From: Plantago ovata
Lineage: Eukaryota > Streptophyta > Magnoliopsida > Lamiales > Plantaginaceae
Direction of reading: 5' to 3'
Length of the DNA stretch: 64,000 nt
NCBI GenBank assembly: GCA_028274465.1
Contig: CM051456.1
Coordinates: 117,630,880-117,694,879 of the forward strand
The translations under genes were made by a program, and so were the position numbers. The notes under the pieces are model-generated. The model was not told the origin of the DNA. It worked only from the letters and a program-made list of their open reading frames with translations, and made no database searches. This document shows, piece after piece, positions 12,887 through 24,300 of the stretch (the stretch's first letter is position 1; each line of letters begins with the position of its first letter).

Positions 12887-12904
12887 ATTTAAACTTATCT
12901 AACT

Positions 12905-13221
12905 ATCGATTAGCAGGGTGGAGAAAATTTATTGCTTCAACCCCGAGAAGAACATCACACTTGGCAAAAATTATCATTATTGCTTTGGGCATTTTTAATG
13001 TTCTTTTATTTCAATTGGCACATAGGAATGAATTGAATTTAAATTCACCATGTAGTAAATTGGCACATAGGAATGAATTGAATTTAAATTTGATTCGTCA
13101 TTTTACTAATTCGATTACAATTTAGTGCGTAGAAATATTATTTTTTAAGTTAAATGTACAAGGTTCTTTTTTTATTAAAGTTATTTTTCTCCATTTATTA
13201 CTATTTGAAAAAAAAAACTCT
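12905..13221. other. Intergenic with a 33-bp direct repeat
   Basis: A direct repeat (GGCACATAGGAATGAATTGA core) occurs near 13016 and 13059. It may be the end of a decayed MITE. Nothing else was recognised. Confidence 0.5.
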
Positions 13222-13237
13222 TTCATCTTCAATTATT

Positions 13238-13413
13238 TGTTCTTTTTTTCCGATTTATAATGGTATCCGCTTTGACGGCTAATCCAACCGAGCAATGTTG
13301 GACCCTTTTTGAGGGTGGCTCTCCCGTCAGTGTCTTTTACATACACAAGACTCGAACTCGGGACCTTGCTTAATTGAACTCAACTCACTTACCACTTGAG
13401 CAAACAAATGTTA
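13238..13413 (-). mobile_element. tRNA-derived SINE, family A copy 1
   Basis: Read on the minus strand it starts with a box A-like GCTCAAGTGGTAAG and a box B-like GAGTTCGAGTC, the internal RNA polymerase III promoter of tRNA-derived SINEs, and ends in an A-rich tail. A 16-bp exact target duplication TTCATCTTCAATTATT flanks it (13222-13237, 13414-13429). The same family recurs at 38315-38470 and 40481-40658. Confidence 0.85.
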
Positions 13414-13429
13414 TTCATCTTCAATTATT

Positions 13430-15207
13430 ATGCATTCCTTTAATAACATAAATGATTAACACGCATATGTTGCGTAAATACTAATTTTAAATTAAATAAA
13501 TGGTATGATAGTTATAGTTTGAAAAGATTTTGGGTTTGTCGCCAAAATTTTAATTTTTTTTAAAGAATTTCTACCATTTACTTTTTGATCAGGTGAACGT
13601 TTTAAAAGTTTTGAAATAAATGTGTGGTTTTGAGTTGTGTTGTTGTAGTTTTTTTTTTTTAAACAGTAAATATTATAACTACTTAGGTAATTATATTGTT
13701 GATGTGAAGGTAAAACCATACGAATGTATCCCAATGTCAAATATATTTCGAAGTTTCTGTTCAATAAATTTTTTATGTTAAAAAAAATGGTGCTATAAAT
13801 GATTGGGGTATATTTTGTCACAATAATGAAATAGTTGAGTATTTAATTTCAAATATCTTTGATTATTTTCCTATAGTATAAATCAATGATTAAAAAGCTT
13901 AAGCTGCCAAGCATGTGAAGACATACAGTGCCGATGAACCCGAGGAAAGGAAGCTCCAGTCGTCTCCAGGCTCCAGCTACTGATTGTCGCAGACTGCAGC
14001 AAGTCAGCAACTGCAGTTTGCTTTTCTTATGTTTTATTATTAATTTCCTTTTCTTTATTTATAGGTGAACCGTGAACATCATGAGCATAGTTTTTAATTA
14101 TGAACCAGAAAATTTATTACTATTGTTTTTAATTGAAAATGTTGTTAAAATATAATGAATGTTTTGGATGAACATTTGAATTTGAGAAAAATTAAATGTG
14201 AGCAGCTGGATAGCTAAATTAGATTATTAGGTTTATTTAGTACATTATTGTAGTTATAAAAGGTGTTCTAGGGTACATAGACTATATTTTCTTGTCTCAA
14301 AATTAAAAGTATATATGCAGTTGAGTTCGACTCCAATGAGCTTAGTTCAACTTTACTTTTGGTTGATTTTATATTTTTATAAATATAAATAAATTCAATT
14401 CAAATTTAATAATTTTAATTTAGTTCAATTTGATTCGTCAGAAAAATAGAACTTTAAATAACATTCGCGAAAACAATTTCAGAATTTGTAAATAGTATGA
14501 AAAACTAATGAATTTTCTCAATTTCTTTTTTTCGACATGATACTACATCAATTAAACTCTAATATTGCAGTACTAATCTATTTCAATAAAACATTCAAAT
14601 TAACTCCTCTAAATTACACCCTTAGTTGAGCTATCAAAGTCTTTTTCAACAGTCAATATTATAATACTACCACCATCACCCTAGAATTTGGTCTTCACAT
14701 AAATTGTGACTATTCTTTTCTATAGTATACACGTGCACGTGAAATATTTATATCGGTCAATTTACTTTATTCACTAATCGTTCATAGATCGATCGGATCT
14801 CATTTAACTTAGTCTCTGTTATCTCGTTTAAAATTAATTATTTTAATTTCACTTCAATCTTATTTAATATTTTATATTATAAATAAGTTGAATTATGTTC
14901 GGTTTGATTTAATTTAGTTTAGCTTCATTCAATTTAGTTCAAACCAGTTATATTCAATTCAAACGAATATAACAGAACTTTAATAGAGTACTTCTTAAAA
15001 TGTAAAAATTATAGAAAATTACTCTCCGATCTGGTTCTCAAGTGACCAACTGTTTTGCTCCTTTTTCAAACTTTTTTTTTCTTCATGATATCTCGGAATT
15101 ATTCATTAGAAAAGGTAAAATTTACTCCAAAAAGTCATTAAACTCAAAATCACATGTACCTTTATGGCTTTATTAATTTCCGGACAGAACAACAACACAA
15201 AAGAATT
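13430..15207. other. Intergenic, AT-rich
   Basis: No gene recognised. TTCAATTT-rich stretches at about 14320-14450 and 14880-14970 resemble worn copies of the TTCAGTTCAG-type MITEs found elsewhere in the window, but no ends can be placed. Confidence 0.45.
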
Positions 15208-16908
15208 TATAACGCCCCGCTTTTTAAAAATAAAAAACAAATATTTATAAGAGCGTTTTAAAGCGTACACATCAAAACGTGTACTTATTTGAAACTTAAG
15301 ACTTAATAAGCATAAGGCCACTAGAGCGTCAAAATAATAAATATCGTTTAAAAGCATTAGTTCTTGCAACGGAATAACAACATCTAAAACTTGAGCTCAT
15401 GGGTGTGCTGAATCAACTTCAATCCTCGATTCCCATCCACTCCAACTTGTCTGTAACCTGAGGGTCAGCGAGAGTAAGGGTGGGTACCTACTTGTACTCA
15501 CAAGCAAGCCACTAAACACATATATCAAATAATCACATTTGTTTTCTATAATCACACCGTACATGCAGTATAACATAAAGGAAAAGCAATTCAAACATAA
15601 GGTACAACTTAGAACATTCACAATTCTTTGATATCAATCTCTTTAAAAGTTCTCTTCTTCATTCTTTATACTTAAAGATAGTTAATTTAAACTTTGGACG
15701 TAACTTTCCTTCTTACACATTCATCAATTACATTCTTTTAATTCAAACTCTTTCTTGTCTTTAGCTAGAATCACTTTCATCATTCTTCATTAAGATGTCT
15801 AGGCAAGCTTTGCTGCATATTGCTTATACGTGTATGCTCACCGTAGCAACATATGATCAAACGAATTGGCTATCATGTGTATATTCATTGTAGCATTATA
15901 CGATCAAACGCATCGGCTTTCGCCCAGCTCTCATTTGTGCTCACGGTAGCAACATACGATCAAACGCCACAGCTCAACTTTTTCATATGTATAAACAATA
16001 GAGACACCTAAACATCTTTTACATTCGTTCCTTGCATTCATAGTTCATTTTCTTAACTTTGAGGCAGTGTCTTGTATTGTTCATATACTTTGAAGTAAAC
16101 AAATCAGGAAGCTTGTTTTATAATTAATTCAGTGTAAGGCAAGGGTTCTTGCTAATCAAATCATGAATTAAGGAAGCCAAACATACTGGTCTCGGTCAAC
16201 AATAATTAGGAACCATGATCTCTTGGTTTAAACATAATTTACCATAATTAGAAGGTTCAAGATTCTGGTCTCCTGGTACATGCATGATTGATTAAGACAG
16301 ATCATCAAATGAACTTCCCTGGAAATTTGATTTGCTAGTTTCTTTCACAAGTTCAATTAACAACTCAACACTATGCATGTGACTTAACCATATAAAATCA
16401 TCGAACGATCTCATGCATCATCTCGCAATATAACTAGGACGACTTGTATCAACATAAATTAAACATCTATAACTTAACTAGTAGATACATACCACAGTGT
16501 ATTCACTAGTACGTAGATATATTTATTCAGTCGACAAAAGCATCACAAACATAAGATATATCACATAAGAAATCAATCGTGAAACATGTATAAACAGAAA
16601 CACCTAAAGCTTCACTTGCCTGTAAACGAAGAATAAAGGAAAAAGGACAGAGAAGGACTAACTTTCTCTCTTCTAACTTTCTCTCTTCTGGTCTTTCTTG
16701 GATGGACGTAATGCAGCAGCCCCGTCGTGTTTTTCTGCTTTTTATCTGGCTGAGGGTTTTCTAGTTTATCTGGACTTAGGAAAAGGACGGGATAGGAGTT
16801 TAAAAGAAGGCCTGGTTTTTTGGTTAATTCTTCTTATACTTGATCCCACTCTTACTAAAGCGTCTAAGTTTATTTTAATTCGATTAATTAAAAAACTGAG
16901 TCATTACA
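15208..16908. repeat. LTR-like block, possible solo LTR
   Basis: A 1.7-kb non-coding block begins TATAACGCCCCG and ends GAGTCATTACA, an end pair seen in plant gypsy LTRs of the TGTAACRCCCC..TTACA type. No target duplication could be confirmed and no coding domain is present. It contains three imperfect direct repeats of a (T/C)ATTGTAGCA..TACGATCAAACG motif at about 15829-15980. If it is a solo LTR it is an old fossil. The assignment is tentative. Confidence 0.35.
15829..15980. repeat. Three imperfect direct repeats, about 55-65 bp
   Basis: The core CCGTAGCAACATATGATCAA recurs with changes near 15840, 15888 and 15943, each followed by ACG and a GGCT/AGCT-containing spacer. It sits within the LTR-like block. 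Confidence 0.6.
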
Positions 16909-17361
16909 AATCTTTGAAAGAGTTGACACATAAAATACGAAAATTATCACAAGAATGCTGTAAAACAAGGGCTATTATTATTATACATTGGTTTACTTCA
17001 CGACAGCTAGACACGTGTCCAATTTTGCATGTCCAAGAAGGCAAGAACTACAGAGAAAAATGAAAAACAAAAGTAAATTAAATACCGCTAAATGCTATAT
17101 TGCCAATGCAAGAAGTTACAGACTTATCCATCAATCTGCAAAAGGAGTTTTGGTTTGGATATGATCAGCCATTTGTTATATTATTCATGAGATAATGATA
17201 ACAATAATAATAATAGTAACAAGAAACAATCCCGTGCCTTCTGGATCGACGCAGTAACCCAAGAACTTGTCCACACACGTCTCACTATCATGATATTTTA
17301 TGAGTCTGAACCCGCACGTATTTGCTTTTGGAATCACCTAAACTGCCTAATGCCGTATGTG
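16909..17361. other. Intergenic, nothing recognised
   Basis: AT-rich spacer. A short cysteine-bearing minus-strand frame at about 17210-17340 has no recognisable family. Confidence 0.4.
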
Positions 17362-17530
17362 TGGTGCTGAGAAAGACAGACTGGGACTGTAAAACCGGAA
17401 CGGACCGTAAAATACGGTCCGGTTCGGACCGTATAGGAAGACGGTCCGGTCTCCGGTCCTAAGAATTTGCTACTGTCCGGTCCCGGTCCAAAACCGTATT
17501 TTTTTACGGTCTGGACCGACCGGACTTTCA
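17362..17530. repeat. GGTCCGG palindromic repeat block
   Basis: It is dense in CGGACCGTA and TACGGTCCG inverted motifs, and begins with a GTGCTGAG terminus like the one at 18072. It is probably one end of a non-autonomous DNA transposon. Its partner block is at 18072-18262. Confidence 0.5.
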
Positions 17531-17532
17531 CT

Positions 17533-17536
<4 letters not shown>

Positions 17537-17580
<44 letters not shown>
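17537..17580. repeat. (TTA)n microsatellite
   Basis: About 14 uninterrupted TTA units directly after the GGTCCGG block. Confidence 0.95.
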
Positions 17581-18070
17581 GTAACACCTCCAAATTTCAA
17601 AGGCTTAAAGGCATCAAAAACTCTACTCATACCAACAAGGTACACTTTTTTTCCAGGGAATTCAACCGAGAGAATTTCAGAGTTCAAGCGTGTCTGCTCT
17701 GGATAAATTTTAGAATGGATGACCTACTCGTAAGTTTTCGGTGTACGCATGAGTGAGACAAAGTGCGCAGTTTAGAAGACGTGTTGATCTGTGGGGACAA
17801 CATATCACCCCGGAGAGCAACCTAGGAGAAATCACGCCGGTCCAAAAGGTCGGATATCGGCACATTGGAGCCGAGTCATTACAAATCGTATTTGAGCCGT
17901 GACCATCCCCAAACCCGCAAGGGTGCAGATGGTGTTCCAAGGACACCCTACCCCAACAGAGGCTCGACGAGGACGTCGAACAATTTAAGGGGGTAAATGT
18001 AATACCCGCATCCGACATAAGTTAAGAGGAGGTGAGATAAAGGGTGCAGAAGTAGAGCACCAATCTCATA
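17579..18070 (+). repeat. Probable gypsy-like LTR retrotransposon scrap
   Basis: Two TGTAA(C/T)ACC starts occur (17579 and 17999). The second is preceded by a purine tract, TTTAAGGGGGTAAA, the arrangement of polypurine tract plus LTR start on the plus strand. Upstream sequence has the composition of gypsy 3' untranslated DNA. No coding domain is readable. Fossil; family assignment is tentative. Confidence 0.35.
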
Positions 18071-18071
18071 C

Positions 18072-18262
18072 GTAGTGCTGAGCAACGGTCCAGAATCAGA
18101 CCGGGACCGTATGGACCGGACTTCATTTTTAGGTTTTTTCATGGACTTGAGAACGGACCGTAACAGATACGGTCCAGAACCGGACCGGGACCGTATGGAC
18201 CGGACTTCATTTTAGGGTTTTTCATGGACTTGAGAACGGACCGTAACAGATACGGTCCAGAA
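18072..18262. repeat. GGTCCGG repeat with an 84-bp tandem unit
   Basis: The unit (ACGGTCCAGAA..GGACCGTAACAGAT) starts near 18085 and 18169 with the start of a third near 18252, period 83-84 bp. It abuts the LINE coding region at 18263. The repeated motif is the same inverted GGACCGT/ACGGTCC as at 17362-17530. Confidence 0.8.
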
Positions 18263-20461
18263 CCTCTTGTGGTCGAGATGGTTTGCGAGCTCAGCTCTTA
18301 TTGGATTGTCTGGACGGTGCTGTTGTTGCTCTCTCTGATGATTTGATCACCTCTATCACTCGGGTGGTTCATCTTTTTTTGGAGGGTAAGTGCCCGCATG
18401 TTTTGGGTGAGTATATTGCTAGTGCTCCTCTCACCCCGCTGGTTAAGCCGGGTGGTGGTATACGTCCTATTGATGTTGGTACTGTTTGGCGTTGCCTGGT
18501 CTCTAAGGTGGGTGCTGTTTTGGTTGACCCCTCTTTATCTGGATATTTTGACGGTCTCCAGTTTGGTGTTGGGGTACCCTGTGGAGGTGAGGCTATTCTT
18601 CATGCCTTGAGTCGGTTTGTAGAGGCGAGAGGCACTGAGGTGCGCTTGACCATGTTGTTAGTTGACTTTCAAAATGCTTTCAACATGGTGGATCGTGAGG
18701 TTCTGCTGCTTGAGGTTCGTCGTCGTTGCCCCATTCTTTCCCGTTGGGTTGAGTTCTGTTATTCCAGTCCGGCTAGGTTGTACTATGGGGAGCACATTCT
18801 TTGGTATGGTCAAGGGGTCCAGCAGGGCGATCCTTTGGGTCCTCTTCTTTTTGCTCTGATTTTACACCCGTTGGTATGTAAGATCAGAGATTCGTTTGAC
18901 TTATCCTTGCAGGCTTGGTATTTGGATGACGGCACCATTGTCGGAGATACCTTAGTTGTGGGGAAGGTCTTAGAGCTGATCTTGGAGGACGACCCACGTT
19001 CTGGACTTCACCTCAATGTTCACAAAACTGAGATTTTTTGGCCGGTCGAAGATCCGAGGAGTAGGGTTCCTAGTGTTTTCCCTCCTTCTATCGCAAGGCC
19101 ACTCCGTGGGGTCAAAGTCCTTGGTGGCTCGATCAGTGTGTGTCCCGATTTCAGTAGTGAGCTTGTGGTGAAGAGGGTGACCAAGAACATCGAGCTTATG
19201 GACTCTGTCGCGAAGCTTAATGATCCGCAGTGTGAGCTACTGTTGCTTCGTGCTTGTACGGGTATTTCGAAGCTCTATTTTGCTTTGCGTACTTTCCCTC
19301 CTGGTTTCTTTCAGTCGACTCAGCTTTCTTTTGATCGGGCTCTGAGATCCTCTTTGGAGCGTATTGTTACGGTGTCCGGCCCCGATTTTGGTGATTGGCA
19401 GTGGCGGCTTGCTACTTTGCCCTTTTCTTTTGGGGGGCTTGGTGTTTATACTGCTGCGGATGTTCGTCATTATGCCTTCCTTGCTTCTCGCCTTCAGTCT
19501 GCTGGTTTGCAGACTAAGCTCTTGTTTCTTTCTGGTATCACTTCTCTCGGACCTACTTTTGATGGTGCCCTGTCTTTGTTTGTTGAGACAACAGGTTCTG
19601 ACCTTTTGGGTAACCCTAATGAGATCGCTGCCCCCAGACTTATGAAGAGACTGGCATATATATATTTCACGAAGGTTGCTGCTTCTGTAGAATCTGTTTT
19701 CTCTTTATCTCCCCGTCAGGTAGCTCTTTGGAGTCTTAGCGACGTGCCCATTCTTCTGATTGGTTGCGTGTAGTTCCTATTTCTGGTTTGGGGCAGACTA
19801 TGAATGGGAGGACTTACAACTGTGTTCTGAGTTATCAGTTTGGTGTTGCCTTGTTTCCAGTGTCTTCGCCCTGCTCTACTTGCTCTCCGGTTTTGTTGGA
19901 GATGTGTTTGGTGATCATGCGGTGTCGTGTGCTGGGGTGGTGGGTATCAAGCACCGACATAACCTCGTTCGTTACACTCTCTTGGATGTCTGTTTTCGAT
20001 ATGGCATTTTTGCTAGTAAGGAAGTGGATATTGGTTTGAGTGGCGGGAGTGACAGGTCCCTCCGTCCTGCAGACATGCTCCTTTATGCTTGGGATAGGGG
20101 GCGGGATGTATGTGTGGATCTGACCGGGTCTTCCCTTTGACTCGGTCTGGGATGGTGGACTTTGTGCCTGGACATGCGGTTGCTGATGCTGCCAAGCGCA
20201 AGTGCGCGAAGTATCGGGACTTGTGTGCAGCTAAGGGATATTGATTCCTTCCTTTCTCTTTCTCAACACTTGGGGAGTTGGGTGTTGATGTTGTTGAGTT
20301 GCTTGTCAGAATCCGGGGTTTCGCTTTGGCTCAGGATACTGGAGCGCGTATTGCTCATCATATTTTCCCTAGGATTATTTTTGCTATTGCTCAGGGAGTG
20401 GGAGCCCAGCTTGTTTCTCGGCTGCCCACTAATTTTTTGTAAACCTTTGTTGTTTTTTATT

Positions 20462-20527
<66 letters not shown>
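18263..20527 (+). mobile_element. 3' part of a LINE with RT, zinc knuckle and RLE-type domain
   Basis: Frame 18283-19773 encodes a non-LTR reverse transcriptase. Visible are GLRAQLLLD, LVDFQNAFNMVD, the GVQQGDPLGPLLFAL motif and catalytic WYLDDG. Coding continues through frame 19760-20137 (GDHAVSC, then IKHRHN, a glutamate in KEVDI, RPADMLL, and VDLTG) and, after a shift, to PLTRSGMVDFVPGHAV..IFPRIIFAIAQGVGAQ, ending at a stop at 20440-20442. The order C/H motif, RHN, E, RPAD, D-x-T resembles the restriction-like endonuclease C-terminus of R2-type LINEs. The copy is dead: at least two frameshifts, one in-frame stop near 20248, and no N-terminal part. A (TAA)n tail at 20462-20527, 20 bp after the final stop, fits a LINE ending in a simple repeat. 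No target duplication was found. Confidence 0.75.
20462..20527. repeat. (AAT)n microsatellite, probable LINE tail
   Basis: About 22 AAT units follow the terminal stop codon of the LINE by 20 bp, so they probably descend from its 3' simple-repeat tail. Confidence 0.9.
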
Positions 20528-20546
20528 TTTGTGTAAAATAAATAAA

Positions 20547-21302
20547 GGGAAAATTACTCAGACTCCCCCTGTTACAAGCCCACTTTTCATTTTTCTCCTT
20601 GCTAGTTTCAGAATTACATCTAGCACAATTTTTCCCAAAATGTTTGACCAACTTAAAACACAATTTTTTTTTCTTGTTTCCAAACATGGTCTTACCAATA
20701 ATTTTTCTTTTTTCTTTTTTCTTTCAATTTTTTTTATCTCCTTCTTCACTTATTCCGGTACCGGAGCAACCGGTCGGAGCTGATAATCAGCTCCGACCGG
20801 AGCTGTAAAAGCTGATTTACAGCTCCGACCGGAGCTGTAAAGGTGTTGCTCCGGTACCGGAATAATTCCGGTACCGGAAATTTGAAGAAGATGACAGAAA
20901 AACGAAAAAAAAAAAGTAAAAGAGAGAAAAAAAAAGAAAATGGAGTTGTTTTTGGATTAAAAATTTATTTGGGGTTTCTTTTTGAATAATTTTAAGTTTG
21001 TTTTGAAATATAAATAAGTTATGTGGGTTTATTTTAAATAATTTATAGTTAATTTTGTAAAAATGAAAAGTTTAGAGTTAAATGTGCAATTACTAAAAGT
21101 TGAAGTTGTTTGGCTCTGGAAAAAATCAGATTTTCAAACGAGGGTAAAATGGTATTTTCCAGGTTTTAGTTCGCGAAAAGTCAAAGTCGCCGGGTTAGAT
21201 GTAATTAAACTTTTCTAACAGGGGGGTCGACGTAATATAAAATCTAATAGGGAGAAATCCGTAATAAAAAAATCTAACGAGGGTACTGTACGTTATTTGC
21301 CC
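20547..21302. mobile_element. MULE-like TIR element with palindrome cassette, family P copy 1
   Basis: A 756-bp non-coding element. Its ends are GGGAAAATTACTCAGACTCC and, inverted, GGGCAAATAACGTACAGTACC. It is flanked by a 9-bp direct repeat ATAAATAAA at 20538-20546 and 21303-21311, the length made by Mutator-like transposases (the repeat is low-complexity, so weigh it accordingly). A pyrimidine-rich left arm (about 20660-20745) and purine-rich right arm (about 20883-20945) bracket nested GC-rich palindromes at 20752-20880: TTCCGGTACCGGAGCAAC has its exact reverse complement at the right side, and inside are GGTCGGAGCTGAT/ATCAGCTCCGACC and AGCTCCG/CGGAGCT arms. The family recurs at 30147-31360 and 45336-46367. 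Confidence 0.75.
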
Positions 21303-21311
21303 ATAAATAAA

Positions 21312-24300
21312 TAATAATTCCATGCAACAATGCAGGGTCTCCTAGCGAATATAGACATATGAAGGAGGCGTGGACTCTATAGTTTGGTGGAATGGATGAA
21401 ATTGAATCAATTTGGGTTGGACCGAGTTTAGTAGGGCCAACCGGACAAGTGGGTTGAGCCCGCATGTAAAATATTTTATTTTTATTTTTATTTAACGTTT
21501 TTTAAGCACATGATAAAGCTATCCTTGTACGGTAAAGATGTCTCGATATAATGGTTTATAAAGACATAGTATTTTGCAGAGGTTTGGAAACGTAGATGGC
21601 GGTAACAGTTATAATCGAACGTGCATAGATAATACTCAAGACGATTAAACTAATGTGTACATGTGAGTGATTCTGAAAATATGTTTGTCACCTAATCTCA
21701 TATACCACTTAGAAATCAAATTAGTTTTAAACATGTTCGTTCTTAAAGAATTTCAAACTAGCTTAACTAATCAATCCTTATAAGGATCAAGGTTTCACGA
21801 CAACGAACATGAATACTTTGAAATGATGCAAAAAGGATCAAGGTTCAACCAACATGCATGATTACTTAGAATATTTTGAATGAGAACACCGACCAACACT
21901 ACATAAAGATTCATGTCTTAAGATTACTAACATGCTCAATTATACCATTACCAGCCCCTATGGTGGATTTTTCCACTCAACTCATATTAACATACATCCA
22001 AGATACATAAAAGGAAGGATAGAAACACACGGATGCAGAAAGTAGCAAGCAACAAAGCAAAGCAAAATGGCTAAAACTAATACCTCATTGCACCTTGTAA
22101 ATGTGTAGCATCCTTCATAAACGATCAATTGAATTGAATATGGAATTGAAACCCTAATCTATCAATGTTTCTTGAGTTCTAAACTTTCCAGAGTGTGATG
22201 ATGAAGTTATAATTGCCAAACCAGTTTATAAGACAGAAAGAAATGGATTTGAATTCAAAATTTGAGAAAAACTGCAAGTCTGGGCACACTGGAAATGGTT
22301 TTGCACCATGGTGACAAAATGCACTACCAGGCAGAAGCCTGACAGCGCATGTGGTGCCATCGTGCCACTTCTTTTGGTAGAATTGTTGATGTTTCTGGAT
22401 TTCTTCGTATCTCTTCCATGTTTGATCCTCCAAAGATAGTCCTTGTTTACCCAGGGCTTCTAGCTAAACACTGCTCCTCAAGCAAATGACAGGCAAAAGG
22501 CTAAAAAAACTCCATTTTGGACTCTTTTACAAAAAGTTTGCAAAACAACATTAAGAAGACACTGAAAAGATATATATAAGCAACATATGTTAAGAGACAC
22601 TTAAAAGTAGTCAAAAGGGACTATAAAAATCGTTAAAGAAAAGACTCATCAAACTACTACCCCACACGCAAGCTCGCCTTCGAGAACAAGTATGTATATA
22701 ATATGGAATGACTTAGCGGCACGCAGCAGAGGAACAAAGCATGCGCACGAGAAACACGCTTACAAGAAATGCCACATAGCAAAGGAGCACAAAGACTTGT
22801 GAGAGAAGAAGATCTACACGAAGAAGACAAGACTGTACTAAAGACTGTCATAATCCCGGAAAAGGTGGGATCTGATCCCCTGGCTCCCCCTATATATACA
22901 AAGGCCTTGAAGCATTTCAGAGTTACGCGTTTACTACCCAATATTCCACTCTCTACAGCTCCCACACGAGTTCAAGTAAAGTCTATCTCTGATATGTCAA
23001 AGGCAAGTCGGTTAAAGTGACTACCCTCCCCCTTTCAGTGTATGTAGGTGATACACTCTACGAGCATGAAGACCAACCACTAAACAGTACGCAAGTAAGA
23101 ATTCAAATGTGTAATCTTTGTACATCAATGTAGTTTAAGTTTCTGTTCCCCAGACGAATCAAACATAATTTTAGTTGAAGTTCATGCTATATATAAGTTC
23201 AGTTCCCTCCAGTTCATATGTGTCCAAATCAATACAGTTCAGTTCAATTTATAATTTTTCAAGCGAATCAAATAGAGTATATGTCGGAGTCGGTCTCTGA
23301 GTCTTGCATTTTGGATCTAGAGTCAGAACAACATGAATCTTGAATCAAGTGGAATGAATTCATAGACTTATGATTATTTCAAATGTACATAGCTTCCTAA
23401 AAACCTTTCTAAAATTACACGTAAAAATTTTAAAAGAACAAAATTCGTGCCAAATCATGGTGATTTCATAGAACTAGTAATAAGGTTTGGTTCTAGATTA
23501 TCGGTTCCTTCCTATTGGCCAGGTCTAGCTCTTCGTCCCGTTAATTTACTTCGTGTCCTATATACAACCGATTACAAACTAAGTTGGCGTCTGAAACCCA
23601 GTGGTGGGACCTACAGATGTTGCATTCCAGGTGAAATGAGTCGATCAAAAGCGAGTTTTATAACTCCTCCATTGACCGTTTGATAAGTATTCCCTAATAG
23701 AGCGTGGTGATAACGAGGGTAAAAGTGCGTGAGGGTATGTTAACGACCTCTGTGGTGTTCATGTGGGTGTGGGACCAATAAAAATGTAATTTTGCCGAAT
23801 ATAGAATTTGGGCTACGTCGGATTCTTTGCCCCTCTATTTTTAGACACCGCTGCCCAAACAATCAACCATGAACCAACGGAATTCGATATTGCTTCGCCC
23901 AAAATTTACTTATATAGCGTAAAATACTGTAATCCAACTTAAGTGGGAATAAAAACAAACTCTTACTTAGATAATCAACCGAGCTTGGAATTATGTAATT
24001 GAATTTTTTTTCGATATATAATGGAATATGTATGATTGGCGTTGTACACATTTTATTGTGTTGAATGAACTTCAGATCATTTATTGGAGTTGATTCCGGA
24101 TTGAATGAGTTCAGATCAAATTGATTCGGATGATTTAAAATTGGCTTTTGGGTAAAATTTTGGATAGTTGATCAAATATTACGGGTGAGACTTCAGATTT
24201 TGAATCGCATTAGTTCAGATTAACTTTGCCAATTCTGGATGTGGGTTAGGGAGATAATGAGTCGGTTGTGAACCTTTTATTTATAGTGACTTTCTAATGT

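Noticed and set aside
13238-13413. tRNA-like promoter boxes as possible tRNA genes here and at 29606, 38315, 40481 and 45011
   Set aside because: No cloverleaf can be completed. A-rich tails and target duplications mark them as SINEs.
17210-17340. Minus-strand cysteine-containing frame after a splice-acceptor-like TTTAG
   Set aside because: Three cysteines without the spacing of any defensin, lipid-transfer or EPF family I know, and it runs into a TTA repeat.
22657-23020. TATATATACA with CT-rich leader and frames on both strands
   Set aside because: It looks like a promoter of an LTR element, but no matching repeat, primer site or coding domain was found, so no element was called.
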